In this document: in pieces, positions 1 to 8,431 of the stretch
Layout: each line of letters begins with the position of its first letter
Numbering within the stretch: position 1 is the first letter of the stretch
Assembly (NCBI RefSeq): GCF_000238355.1
Contig: NZ_AHCA01000005.1
Span: 1-64,000 of the forward strand
Length of the DNA stretch: 64,000 nt
Direction of reading: 5' to 3'
Source: Pseudoalteromonas haloplanktis ATCC 14393
GTDB lineage: Bacteria > Pseudomonadota > Gammaproteobacteria > Enterobacterales > Alteromonadaceae
Program-made: the position numbers and the translations under genes
Notes under the pieces: generated by a model
Told to the model about the DNA's origin: nothing
The model's database searches: none
What the model saw: only the letters and a program-made list of their open reading frames with translations

Positions 1-112
1 CGAAACTCGAAACTCGAAACTCGAAACTCGAAACTCGAAACTCGAAACTCGAAACTCGAAACTCGAAACTCAAAACTCAAAACTCAAAACTCGAAACTCG
101 AAACTCGAAACT
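1..112. repeat. Heptamer tandem array (CGAAACT)16
   Basis: Sixteen head-to-tail copies of CGAAACT run from the window edge. Copies 11-13 carry one shared change (CAAAACT), so a variant copy seems to have been duplicated within the array. It begins at base 1 and may extend to the left. The unit belongs to the CTNGAA-type heptamers found in other gaps of this window. No coding frame or promoter is visible in it. Confidence 0.95.
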
Positions 113-148
113 CATCCTACTGCGTAGTGTATGATGGCTCCAAATTAA

Positions 149-182
149 AGAAAGCCGCTTTATAAATGAAGCGGCTTTTTAT
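149..182. terminator. Bidirectional intrinsic terminator
   Basis: The arms AAGCCGCTT and AAGCGGCTT form a hairpin followed by a T run on the plus strand and a weaker T-rich stretch on the minus strand. It lies just past the stop codon of the minus-strand TPR gene, so it can end the TonB2 operon and any plus-strand transcript entering from the left. Confidence 0.75.
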
Positions 183-186
183 CGGT

Positions 187-1572
187 TTAACCTTCTCGTT
201 GGATCAAGCCTTCTAGAGCTCGGATATTGGTGAGTAAGTCTTGGCGTTGAGGATTGGCATTAAATGCCTTTTTTAGCTGGTTTAATGCTTGTTTGTAGTT
301 CTTACTATCAATTTCTATTTGAGCTAATCCTAACCATGCAGATAGTTGGAAATCAGGTAACGCTTGAGCTCTAACGTACATTAACCTTGCTTGTGTTAGT
401 TGGTTTTGCTGTTGATAAATAGTTGCCAGACTTAACAGCGCATCACCTAGATTTGGATCAATAGCCAACGCTTTGTTTAACCGCTTGGTAGCCTGTTTTA
501 AGTTTCCTTGTTCAATTGCTAATTGTGCACTGTAAACTGATAGTTCAGCTTGTGATTGTTTTGATAACTTATTGCTAAACGGCGTTAGTTTAGCAATAAG
601 CTGTTTTGCCTGAGCCCATTTTTGTTGGGCGATAAGCCAATTTAGGGTTTGCATGCTTACCGCAGTGGCTTCATCTAGGTGTGCTGATTCTGTATTTTCA
701 AGGGCCTTATTCAGTAGATCTACTGATCGAGAATAACTGCCTTGAGTAAGGTGTAGCTGTGCTGCAAGTAGCTGGTTATTGGCGTTAGTAGGCGCTAATT
801 TTAGCGCCACTTCAATGCTGGCTAATGCTTGCTTATTATTATTTTGCTGAAGTGCGATTTGTGCCCGTTGTAGCCAAAGCTCAGAATTCTCCGGAGACGC
901 ATTGAGCAGCTCTTTTAACAGCACTTGGGCTTGACTAAGATCACCTGCGGAGATCAATGAAAATAATAACCCTTGTTGATATTGTGTTTGCTGTGGTTCC
1001 AGCATGAGTGCTTGTCGATATGCGGCTATAGCACTCCATGGTTGCTCAGCTTGTACATGAATATAAGCAAGTTGTGCATATACTTGAGCATCCGCTTGAC
1101 CAAGTTCAATACAACGAGTTAGATGAGGTTGTGCTTGTTTATAACTACCTTGTTGCATATAAAGCAGACTTAGCCCTTGGTGTGCTTTAACTAGATCTGG
1201 GGTAGTCGATAAACTTGCCTTTAATGCCAGTTCAGCCTCTTTAAACTGCTTTAGGGTCAATAATACTTGACCACGTAACAGTTGGAGTGCGGGACTGTCA
1301 TTATTAAGCTCTCGTTGTTTGAATAAGTTTGCAACAGATTGATAATTTCCTTGCTCTAACAATGGTTTTACTTGTTGGGCGAAACTACGTTCGTTTGGCT
1401 CTATTTTTATATCTGTTGGACTCAGTAAATTATTATTAATAAGCAATTGCCAGTGCGGATCGCTGGGCTGTAATTTAACACTCAAAGGTGCAGCCTGACT
1501 GGCATTTATATAAAGTGTTAATGGCATGATTGCACAGCAAGCAAACCATTTTTTTGTCGTTAATTTTTTCAT
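187..1572 (-). CDS. TPR-repeat periplasmic protein of the TonB2 operon
   Basis: This is a 461-residue protein with an N-terminal signal peptide (about residues 1-27, ending near SQAAP). From about residue 65 to the end it is filled with tetratricopeptide repeats (alternating helices with motifs such as ALLSLATIYQQQNQ). TPR proteins of this kind close the TonB2 operon in Vibrio and Shewanella relatives. There they are thought to scaffold or stabilise the energy-transducing complex in the periplasm, though the exact role is not settled. It is the last gene of a six-gene minus-strand operon, 26 bp after tonB2. There are no catalytic motifs, so it is most likely a protein-protein interaction module. 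Confidence 0.85.
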   Translation of the reverse strand: MKKLTTKKWFACCAIMPLTLYINASQAAPLSVKLQPSDPHWQLLINNNLLSPTDIKIEPNERSFAQQVKPLLEQGNYQSVANLFKQRELNNDSPALQLLRGQVLLTLKQFKEAELALKASLSTTPDLVKAHQGLSLLYMQQGSYKQAQPHLTRCIELGQADAQVYAQLAYIHVQAEQPWSAIAAYRQALMLEPQQTQYQQGLLFSLISAGDLSQAQVLLKELLNASPENSELWLQRAQIALQQNNNKQALASIEVALKLAPTNANNQLLAAQLHLTQGSYSRSVDLLNKALENTESAHLDEATAVSMQTLNWLIAQQKWAQAKQLIAKLTPFSNKLSKQSQAELSVYSAQLAIEQGNLKQATKRLNKALAIDPNLGDALLSLATIYQQQNQLTQARLMYVRAQALPDFQLSAWLGLAQIEIDSKNYKQALNQLKKAFNANPQRQDLLTNIRALEGLIQREG

Positions 1573-1598
1573 TGTATTTTCACTTTAATACTGACTTG

Positions 1599-2255
1599 CT
1601 AAGGTTTAAATTCAATGGGCCAAATAAATCTGGCACGCACTATATCACCGTCTTTTTTAGGTGAACTAAAACGACTTTGTTTGATTATTCTATCTATTTC
1701 GGGTTTTAGTTCTGGATACGGGTTTTGCACTACATTTATTAAACTTAAGCGACCATTTTCATCGATAAATACATCGAGTTTTACTATAAAAGAGCTTACT
1801 CCTTGGCGGGTTAGCTTTTTTGGTAATATGGCCTTTACCGGAGTGAGTAGTGTCGGAAGACCGTCTAGTTGGTTTAAGCTAAACGCATCCCAGTTTACCT
1901 CAATTGATTGAAATTCAGGGGTTGCTATTGGCATGTTAGTAAGTGTTGGCTTGCTTAAAGATATTTTGCTCTCAACTTTTATATTAATAGCTTGAATTGT
2001 TGCACCCGCTCCCTCGACGACTAAGCTTTGCATTGGTTCTGCTACTGTAGACTGGGTAACTGTTGGCGGTGGGGGGGGCGGCAACGGTACTAAAGCAACT
2101 TCTCGCACGATCACTTTATCATTGATAACATGTTCGGCTATTTGCCCAAGCCATAGCAAGAGTAATGCAATGCTAAGTACGGCAAGGCTTAATATAAAAG
2201 CAAAAAATGGATGTCGCTTATTGCTTGTTGCTGATGTAAGCGTATTACTGTGCAT
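1599..2255 (-). CDS. tonB2: TonB2 energy transducer
   Basis: This 218-residue protein has one N-terminal membrane anchor (about residues 19-40), then a proline run (PLPPPPPPTV, about 57-66). The C-terminal TonB domain (about 140-218) carries the pattern YPELKPEIDRIIKQSRFSSP. TonB spans the periplasm and passes proton-motive energy from ExbB/ExbD to outer-membrane receptors through their TonB box. The proline segment is short for a TonB, as in other TonB2 proteins, which rely on TtpC. It starts one base after exbD2 stops. The proline codons create an uninterrupted tract of eight C on the coding strand (positions 2071-2078), a possible slippage site. Confidence 0.92.
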   Translation of the reverse strand: MHSNTLTSATSNKRHPFFAFILSLAVLSIALLLLWLGQIAEHVINDKVIVREVALVPLPPPPPPTVTQSTVAEPMQSLVVEGAGATIQAINIKVESKISLSKPTLTNMPIATPEFQSIEVNWDAFSLNQLDGLPTLLTPVKAILPKKLTRQGVSSFIVKLDVFIDENGRLSLINVVQNPYPELKPEIDRIIKQSRFSSPKKDGDIVRARFIWPIEFKP

Positions 2256-2256
2256 A

Positions 2257-2661
2257 TTATTGTTGGGTCGCTAAGTTAACAGTTGCAGCACCAGCGAGTT
2301 TAGCTTCGTCTATGACTTTGACTAATAACTCGGTTGGCACGGTTTTATCTGCTTGGATCACTACTGGGCGCTGTTGTTGTTTTAGCATTTGCTCAACACT
2401 GCTGCGTACACCCGCAACACCTATTTGGCTGCCATCAAAGTAAACTTGTTGGCTATCCGTTATAGCAATAAAGATCACTTGTTGCTCTAATCGGCTGGCT
2501 GAGACTGCTTGCGGTTTATCAACTTCAACACCGCTTTCGCGAACGAACACAGTGGTAACGATAAAGAATATTAATAAAATAAACACCACATCTAACAGTG
2601 GTGACATATCGATATGGTGAGCTGATTGCTGCTCTAGACGCTGTTTTAATCGTGCTTGCAT
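2257..2661 (-). CDS. exbD2: ExbD2 biopolymer transport protein
   Basis: This is a 134-residue member of the ExbD/TolR family. A short cytoplasmic N-terminus is followed by a single membrane helix (about 22-42) containing Asp24 in PLLDVVFILLIFF. That aspartate is the conserved proton-conducting residue of the family. The rest is a periplasmic domain of about 90 residues. With ExbB2 it forms the inner-membrane proton channel that powers TonB2. The gene follows exbB2 by only 3 bp, which implies co-translation. Length and motif are normal for the family. Confidence 0.93.
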   Translation of the reverse strand: MQARLKQRLEQQSAHHIDMSPLLDVVFILLIFFIVTTVFVRESGVEVDKPQAVSASRLEQQVIFIAITDSQQVYFDGSQIGVAGVRSSVEQMLKQQQRPVVIQADKTVPTELLVKVIDEAKLAGAATVNLATQQ

Positions 2662-2664
2662 TGG

Positions 2665-3036
2665 TTAGCTCACTGGTAATTTAATCGCACTGCGACGCGT
2701 AACGTACAATAAATATGCCTGCATCAGCCATGCGGGAATAGCGCAGACTAACCCTAACTGTGTTGTTAGCAAAGCATCACTGATCGCTTGGCTCATTAGC
2801 TCGTTTTGTCCTTGTGACATCACTTTAAATGTATCAAGCAAACCAATAATAGTACCGAGTAAGCCAAGTAATGGCAGGGCTGCAGTTAAAATAGAACTAA
2901 CATCATGCCAATAGCCTTGACGTTGAAGCTTATACTGCTTTATATGCAAAATATCGTGCCAAATAAGCTGATAAACATAAAGCGCTAATAAGATGATCAG
3001 CCAGCAGATAAAGTTACCAAGTAGTTGATCAAACAT
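2665..3036 (-). CDS. exbB2: ExbB2-like MotA/TolQ/ExbB proton channel protein, short form
   Basis: This 123-residue protein has three predicted membrane segments (about 8-26, 50-68, 93-115). It carries the family signature LPLLGLLGTIIGLLDTFKVM and the second block ALLTTQLGLVCAIPAWLM. The family role is to form the pentameric channel around ExbD. It is shorter than the roughly 170 residues I expect for ExbB2, because the cytoplasmic loop and the N-terminus are reduced. The start overlaps the ttpC stop by 8 bp. An internal loss rather than a wrong start is likely, since the upstream frame is occupied by ttpC. Confidence 0.88.
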   Translation of the reverse strand: MFDQLLGNFICWLIILLALYVYQLIWHDILHIKQYKLQRQGYWHDVSSILTAALPLLGLLGTIIGLLDTFKVMSQGQNELMSQAISDALLTTQLGLVCAIPAWLMQAYLLYVTRRSAIKLPVS

Positions 3037-4339
3037 CTTTTACCTCTAGCTGACTAAGTTGCAGTGCAAATGCTTCAAGTTGGCTGTAATAGGCTTTAGC
3101 TTTACGCGATAGTAGAGCATTGAGCACTAATGCAGGTATTGCGACTACTAAACCAAGCTCTGTAGTGATCAAAGCCTGAGCTATACCGCCTGATACGACC
3201 TCGGGATCACCTGAGCCAAACAATGTCATCATTTTAAATGTTTCAATCATTCCACTGACGGTGCCTAACAATCCTAATAGTGGTGCGACAGATGCAGTAA
3301 TTGCAATCGCGCCAATGTAGTTATCGAGCTTATGTTTATCATGCATCAGTTGATTAAACAGTTGATCGTCTCGTATTTGCCCTTTGTGGTTATCAATCGA
3401 TAGCTTGAAGAGCGTAGCTTGCATCCCGCTAAAGTTATGTTGCTCTGGCGCGTTAAATGTATTTTGTAATGTCAGAGCTGAGACTGATTTTATTTTGCTT
3501 AAACCAAACAATTGATACGCTTTAAATAAAGCAATCAATAAAGCAAAGCATGCAAACAGAATAATTGGAATTGCCCACAAGCCGCCCTTTTCAAGATGCT
3601 CAACAGTACCTTCTTGCTGAGCTTGGCTCGCAGCTAAGCGCGTTAAACTAGGATCAAATGTTAGTGATACGGTTGCTTTTTCCGAGTTCTTACTAAGTTG
3701 TGATAATGCTTCATCAAATGGCGTTTCACCGCTTGTTGATTGCACTAATGCAACTTTAGGTGGAGCTTGGGTTGGGTCTGTTGTAGCAAGTAATCCCATT
3801 AACTGTGGCTGGGTAACGCTAAACCAAGCAACGGGCCCCACTTGTAACGTTGTAGCTGGGGTAAGCTCACCATTTTTCAGTACAATATTTTGTTGTTTAA
3901 ATTGCGGATAGAGCGCCGCAGTTTGCTGTTTTATCACAGAGAATACGTTATTCAACAGTGTTTGTTGATCGTTATTACTTTGAGCAGCTTTAGCGTATTG
4001 GCGAGTAAAGCGGTTCAGTAAATTAAGGCGATATTGTTGCTGTTGTTGCCAAGTATCTAAGCGAGTTTGCAGTTGAGTTAAACTAAGTGTGTCTTCATCT
4101 GCAAGGCGACGGTTTATAGCTGCTTGTTCGCGTTCTTTTTTTAGTGCTTGTTGTTTATCAAATATTTTTTGTGCAAGGGCCGTTTGTTGCTTAGTAATTC
4201 GCTGTTGTGACTTATTTAATGTGCTTTGCGCACTTTTTATATCTGTTAGTAATTGCTGTTTAGCATCATTTGCTGTGGCGGCTGTAGTTAGTTGACTTAC
4301 GAATAAAAGAGCAAAACACAATAAATTGATTAATTTCAT
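3029..4339 (-). CDS. ttpC: TtpC-type MotA/TolQ/ExbB protein of the TonB2 system
   Basis: This 436-residue protein has a signal peptide (1-20), a long charged, Gln-rich coiled coil (about 25-140), a periplasmic region and a membrane segment near 255-275. The C-terminal MotA/TolQ/ExbB domain (about 325-425) repeats the signature LLGLLGTVSGMIETFKMM. In Vibrio, TtpC is an essential fourth partner of TonB2-ExbB2-ExbD2 and is thought to extend the short TonB2 across the periplasm. The domain order here fits that protein. Its start overlaps the DUF3450 stop by 4 bp and its end overlaps exbB2. Confidence 0.9.
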   Translation of the reverse strand: MKLINLLCFALLFVSQLTTAATANDAKQQLLTDIKSAQSTLNKSQQRITKQQTALAQKIFDKQQALKKEREQAAINRRLADEDTLSLTQLQTRLDTWQQQQQYRLNLLNRFTRQYAKAAQSNNDQQTLLNNVFSVIKQQTAALYPQFKQQNIVLKNGELTPATTLQVGPVAWFSVTQPQLMGLLATTDPTQAPPKVALVQSTSGETPFDEALSQLSKNSEKATVSLTFDPSLTRLAASQAQQEGTVEHLEKGGLWAIPIILFACFALLIALFKAYQLFGLSKIKSVSALTLQNTFNAPEQHNFSGMQATLFKLSIDNHKGQIRDDQLFNQLMHDKHKLDNYIGAIAITASVAPLLGLLGTVSGMIETFKMMTLFGSGDPEVVSGGIAQALITTELGLVVAIPALVLNALLSRKAKAYYSQLEAFALQLSQLEVKDV

Positions 4340-5100
4340 TGAATAGACTCCTTAGCTGCATAACTAAATACAGGTAGGGTTAACCAGTTTGCTGCTTGCT
4401 TTTTCTCTTGCACTGCAATGCCGTGTGCAATTTGTTCGCCATCAAGTTCACTGTCAAACTGCCATTGCCACCCTAGCTCAGCAGGAAAACCGATCCCCGT
4501 GTAGCTTAAATCATTACTCACAAACCATGCTTGAGCGGCACCTAAATAGAGTTGTTTGACCCAAATTTCTTTACCTTGATCGTTAGTAATTGCCATCTCA
4601 TGAATCGAAATTCGATTTTGAAAATCAGCAAGTTGACCTAACATTTTTAAAGCAATTTGGAGTTTTTCATTTGCATCCAAATTTTCATCAGTTAGATCGC
4701 CAATTTCTTGCCAGCTAGTGAATAATGGTGGCGGTAATTGTACTTGCAGTGAACGCAGTTGCTGAATGAGCTGATTTAATTGAGTGTTTAAAGCGCTTTC
4801 ATCGACTTCAAGTTGCCCTTGTTTTTGGATCAGTGCAGTGCGCTTTTCTGCAAGTTCAGAGCTGTTCTTTTGACGGTTGTGATTGAACTGTTTGAGTTGG
4901 GTTTGCTCCGCATCCAGTAGCGTGAGAGTTTGTTCCATAGTGGCTTTTTTTTCTAACCAGTGTGTTTCTAGCTCATTTGTTTGTTGTTCTATTTGTAGCC
5001 ATTGATTGACAAGGCTTTCAAGTTCGCTAACTGGATCTGCGGTACTTGAGAATGAGCTGAGTAAAATAACTGCCCCAAGAGATTTTATAAAACGTTGCAT
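4336..5100 (-). CDS. DUF3450 family periplasmic protein, first gene of TonB2 operon
   Basis: This 254-residue protein has a signal peptide (about 1-21) and a strongly helical coiled-coil half (about 25-125, rich in Q, E, K and L). It then has a globular C-terminal part with tryptophans (ELGWQWQFDSELDGEQIAHG). DUF3450 proteins are regularly encoded first in TonB2-TtpC operons. The function is not established; a periplasmic accessory role is inferred from position and from the paired coiled coils in it and TtpC. It is transcribed divergently from the TonB-dependent receptor. Confidence 0.85.
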   Translation of the reverse strand: MQRFIKSLGAVILLSSFSSTADPVSELESLVNQWLQIEQQTNELETHWLEKKATMEQTLTLLDAEQTQLKQFNHNRQKNSSELAEKRTALIQKQGQLEVDESALNTQLNQLIQQLRSLQVQLPPPLFTSWQEIGDLTDENLDANEKLQIALKMLGQLADFQNRISIHEMAITNDQGKEIWVKQLYLGAAQAWFVSNDLSYTGIGFPAELGWQWQFDSELDGEQIAHGIAVQEKKQAANWLTLPVFSYAAKESIQ

Positions 5101-5312
5101 ATGATAATTAATGCCCTAAAAGTGATGACGATATGTAGCACGGCACAGAGTTTAGGCTAGATGAAAGTCATGCCTAAAACTGTAAATTTTTAAGTGCTTT
5201 AATATTTTTTATAGCGTAATCGGTACATCTAAATTGATGTTTATTTAACAATGGTATTACGTATGTTTAAAAGTGCGAAAAATAGTACAATGCCTGACAA
5301 AATAACGCAAGT

Positions 5313-5355
5313 GATAATATTTCGCATTTACATTGCTTTTATCGAGTGCTAGGAT
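5313..5355 (+). promoter_or_regulatory. Promoter with overlapping Fur-like box for the TonB-dependent receptor
   Basis: TTTACA (5327-5332) and TAGGAT (5350-5355), separated by exactly 17 bp, form a sigma-70 type promoter. The 19 bases at 5313-5331 match the Fur consensus GATAATGATAATCATTATC at 12 of 19 positions and overlap the -35 element. Initiation near 5362 would place an in-frame GTG at 5346 outside the mRNA and supports the ATG at 5436 as start. Iron repression is inferred. The 5101-5312 stretch to the left holds no gene; it should contain the divergent promoter, which I could not place with confidence. Confidence 0.55.
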
Positions 5356-5435
5356 TTCGCCGAATTAAAATCAACGTGCTTAAACGACTTGCTACAAATA
5401 ATTATGTTAGCGAGCGACCTACATATGGAGTTAAA

Positions 5436-7619
5436 ATGGGTAAAATGTCTAGTAAACGCCGAACTTATGTAAAACCTTTGGCTGCTTTCGTAACCGCAAC
5501 TTTATCAACTTGGGTATCTGCTCAAGGAGCTGAAAATGTGCAAGAATTATCAGTAACCAAAGCTACCACACAATCGGAACAAAGCTACAAAGTTGAAAAA
5601 TCTTCATCAATCAAGAACACCCAACCACTCGTTGATACTGCAAAATCAATTACGGTTATTAACAAAGCGGTGATGAAAGATCGAAATGTAGATAGTTTGC
5701 AAGACGCTTTGCGTAATGTGTCAGGCATTTCATTAGCAGCAGGCGAAGGTGGTGCTCCTGCTGGCGATAGTTTATCTATTCGTGGCTTTAGTGCGGCGAA
5801 CGATATTTTCATTGATGGTATTCGTGATATTGCTGGGTACGATCGCGATACTTATAATGTTGAGCAAATCGAAGTGGCTAAAGGTCCAAGCTCAGCAATG
5901 ACTGGCCGTGGCTCAACCGGTGGGAGTATCAACTTAACCACTAAAACAGCAACATTAGATGAATTTAATGATGTGTCATTACGTTTAGGAACCGAAAGTG
6001 ATTATCGTGGGCAAATCGATAGTAACTTCAAAGTAGGTGAAACATCTGCATTACGCGTAAATGCTTTAGTTGATGAAGGTGATGTTGCTGGGCGTGATCA
6101 TGTTGATTACGAAAAACAAGCTGCAGCTATTTCATTTGCCTCTGGTTTGGGCACTGAAAGCCGTTTTAATCTTAATGCCGATTACCAGAACCAAGATAAT
6201 ATGTCTGATTATGGTATTCCGTGGGTTGGCTCTGCACCTGTGGTTGCTGAATTAGCTGGTAGCGAAAATGCGGCACCACCAGTGGATTTTGACAACTTTT
6301 ACGGCAATGTATACCGTGATTTTGAAGATATAGAGGCTTACTCAGCAACAGCCAAATATGAATATGACTTATCACAAACCACAATGTTACGTGCGCAAGG
6401 GCGTATCGGTAGCGTTGAGCGTAAAGATACAGTAACTGCACCGCGCTTTATTGATGTATCGACAACCACAGATATCAGAATGAGCGATGTTAAAAACCGC
6501 GATACACGCAATGAATTAGCAACATTACAGCTTGATTTGGTGGGTGAGTATGATTTTGCGGGTGTAAAACATAATGTGGTCGCTGGTGTTGAATTAACTA
6601 ACGAGACGTTTAGTCGCTGGAACGTAACTGCGCTGGTCGCTGATAATTTAAAAGATGAGCCGGCATTAAATGACTTATATAATCCGGATGCATATTTACC
6701 TTACAGCGGTCAGTATGGTCGTGATGGTACTAGTACTGAAGCGGTTGCTAAAACCCGTGCTATTTATGCTTTTGACACTATAACTTTTAATGAGTATTGG
6801 GAAGTCACTGCAGGTTTACGTTCAGAGCAGTATGACAGCGATTATCAGTATGATTACAATGATCCAAGTTTGACGATTTCAACCAGTGATACGATGACCA
6901 GTTGGAATGCGTCTGCGGTATACAAACCAAGTGAAAATAGCAGTATTTACTTTGGCGCTGGTAACTCGTATAACCCATCAGCAGAGGGGATCGCAGTTTC
7001 TACACGCGGTAATGCCAGCGAGTTAGAACCAGAGAAAAGCCAAAGTTATGAGTTGGGAACTAAGTGGAATCTCCTCGACGATAAATTGATGACTACAGCT
7101 GCTATTTTTAGAACGGTTAAGACTAATGCGCGAGTCGATGATCCAACAAGCGATGAACGTGGTGTTGAAGTGCTTGATGGCGAACAACGTGTACAGGGTT
7201 TGGAACTTTCTGCTACGGGCCTAATTACTGACGAGCTTAGTATTATCGGCTCTTACACATTCCAAGATAGTGAGGTGACGGAGTCAACTGTAGATGGTGA
7301 TGTCGGTCATGATTTAGCGCGTGCGCCTAAAAACAGTTTTAGTGTATGGGCGCGATACGACTTTAGTGATGCGCTAGCCGCAGGCTTTGGTGCACAATAT
7401 ATTGGCGAACGTTATAATGGTAATTCATCGACCAGCCGTAAAGCCGATAGCTATGTGTTATTAGATATGATGCTTTCTTACCAAGCTACTGAACAGTTAA
7501 GTATTCAGTTTAATGGTGAAAACTTAACCGATGAAGATTATGAAGATCAACTCGGTGGTGGGCATTTTATTCCAGGTCAAGGTCGTTACTTTACTCTAAC
7601 GGCTAGTTACTCTTTCTAA
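5436..7619 (+). CDS. TonB-dependent outer-membrane receptor, Fiu/catecholate-siderophore type
   Basis: The 727-residue receptor has a signal peptide (about 1-30, ending near WVSAQG) and a plug domain (about 55-170) with DSLQDALRNVSGIS, SIRGFSA and VEVAKGPSSAMTGRGSTGG-type motifs. The barrel ends in the aromatic signature TASYSF. It imports a ferric siderophore or other iron complex using TonB energy; the ligand cannot be fixed from sequence. The ATG follows GGAG by 5 bases, and upstream in-frame codons lie before the predicted transcript start. The neighbouring PiuC-like hydroxylase matches the piuA-piuC pairing of Pseudomonas. A Fur-like box precedes it. Confidence 0.9.
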   Translation: MGKMSSKRRTYVKPLAAFVTATLSTWVSAQGAENVQELSVTKATTQSEQSYKVEKSSSIKNTQPLVDTAKSITVINKAVMKDRNVDSLQDALRNVSGISLAAGEGGAPAGDSLSIRGFSAANDIFIDGIRDIAGYDRDTYNVEQIEVAKGPSSAMTGRGSTGGSINLTTKTATLDEFNDVSLRLGTESDYRGQIDSNFKVGETSALRVNALVDEGDVAGRDHVDYEKQAAAISFASGLGTESRFNLNADYQNQDNMSDYGIPWVGSAPVVAELAGSENAAPPVDFDNFYGNVYRDFEDIEAYSATAKYEYDLSQTTMLRAQGRIGSVERKDTVTAPRFIDVSTTTDIRMSDVKNRDTRNELATLQLDLVGEYDFAGVKHNVVAGVELTNETFSRWNVTALVADNLKDEPALNDLYNPDAYLPYSGQYGRDGTSTEAVAKTRAIYAFDTITFNEYWEVTAGLRSEQYDSDYQYDYNDPSLTISTSDTMTSWNASAVYKPSENSSIYFGAGNSYNPSAEGIAVSTRGNASELEPEKSQSYELGTKWNLLDDKLMTTAAIFRTVKTNARVDDPTSDERGVEVLDGEQRVQGLELSATGLITDELSIIGSYTFQDSEVTESTVDGDVGHDLARAPKNSFSVWARYDFSDALAAGFGAQYIGERYNGNSSTSRKADSYVLLDMMLSYQATEQLSIQFNGENLTDEDYEDQLGGGHFIPGQGRYFTLTASYSF

Positions 7620-7657
7620 TTACAACCAAATGTTTGTTGAATAGGTTAGAGCTTAAT

Positions 7658-7693
7658 GAAACAGGTTAATGTACATTAACCTGTTTTTGTTTT
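7658..7693 (+). terminator. Intrinsic terminator after the receptor gene
   Basis: A near-perfect palindrome, with arms AACAGGTTAATG and CATTAACCTGTT closed by a tiny loop, is followed by a T-rich run. It lies between the receptor gene and the hydroxylase gene, so the latter probably receives only read-through transcription or has its own promoter. Confidence 0.75.
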
Positions 7694-7711
7694 AAAAATT
7701 CAGGAACCTCC

Positions 7712-8392
7712 ATGTTATTAAAAATACCTGATTTACTGAGTGCTGATGAAGTTGCTTATTGCCGAAAGGTGTTATTAGCCGCGCAATGGACAGATGGCAG
7801 TGTTACCGCTGGTTATCAGTCAACTAAAACTAAAAATAATTTACAATTACCAGAGCAAAGCGTTGAAGCTAAAGAGCTTGGCGATATTGTTATGGGCGCT
7901 TTGGCGCGTAGCAATTTGTTTATGTCTGGTGCGTTGCCTGCAAAAATATTTCCGCCCTTATTCAATTGTTACCAAGGTGGGCAGTCGTTTGGTATTCATG
8001 TAGATAATGCTATTAGGCAAGTCCCTGGCACGCCAGTAAAAATTCGTACAGATTTGTCTATGACATTGTTTTTCAGTGATCCAGAAGACTACGATGGCGG
8101 TGAACTTATTATTGAAGACACATATGGATCACATTCGGTAAAACTCCCAGCAGGAAGCATGGTGTTGTATCCATCAAGTAGTTTGCATAAAGTGACACCC
8201 GTTACGCGTGGGCGCCGTTTAGCGTCATTTTTTTGGTTACAAAGTATGGTCAATAGTGATGAAAGACGTACTTTACTGTTTGAATTGGATTCATCAATTC
8301 AAAGTTTGCGTGAAAAAGTCAGTGATAGCCCAGAGATAGTGCGATTAACAGGGGTTTATCATAATCTGCTTAGGCAATGGGCACAGACTTAA
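7712..8392 (+). CDS. Fe(II)/2-oxoglutarate-dependent PKHD-type hydroxylase, PiuC/YbiX family
   Basis: This 226-residue enzyme is of the prolyl-4-hydroxylase-like fold. The metal-binding triad reads H96-x-D98 in SFGIHVDN and a distal H159 in [10 protein letters not shown]169 in the following GRRL motif suits 2-oxoglutarate binding. PiuC/YbiX proteins are regularly encoded beside siderophore receptors and respond to iron; their substrate is unknown, with modification of a siderophore or its product often proposed. Length is typical (about 225). The ATG is preceded by AGGA at 6 bases. Confidence 0.9.
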   Translation: MLLKIPDLLSADEVAYCRKVLLAAQWTDGSVTAGYQSTKTKNNLQLPEQSVEAKELGDIVMGALARSNLFMSGALPAKIFPPLFNCYQGGQSFGIHVDNAIRQVPGTPVKIRTDLSMTLFFSDPEDYDGGELIIEDTYGSHSVKLPAGSMVLYPSSSLHKVTPVTRGRRLASFFWLQSMVNSDERRTLLFELDSSIQSLREKVSDSPEIVRLTGVYHNLLRQWAQT

Positions 8393-8425
8393 TCAAGCTA
8401 GACAATAATTGTCTAGCTTGATTAA
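8389..8425. terminator. Bidirectional terminator between convergent genes
   Basis: A long perfect inverted repeat (arms TTAATCAAGCTAGACAA and TTGTCTAGCTTGATTAA) starts at the hydroxylase stop codon and ends just before the galE stop. It can terminate transcription from both directions. Confidence 0.8.
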
Positions 8426-8431
8426 AACGAA

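Noticed and set aside
1-112. Coding repeat protein
   Set aside because: A 7-bp unit can encode a heptapeptide repeat only across three frames; no start, ribosome-binding site or flanking coding sequence exists.
5346-5435. N-terminal extension of the siderophore receptor from a GTG
   Set aside because: The predicted transcript starts downstream of it, it has no ribosome-binding site, and the signal peptide begins at 5436.
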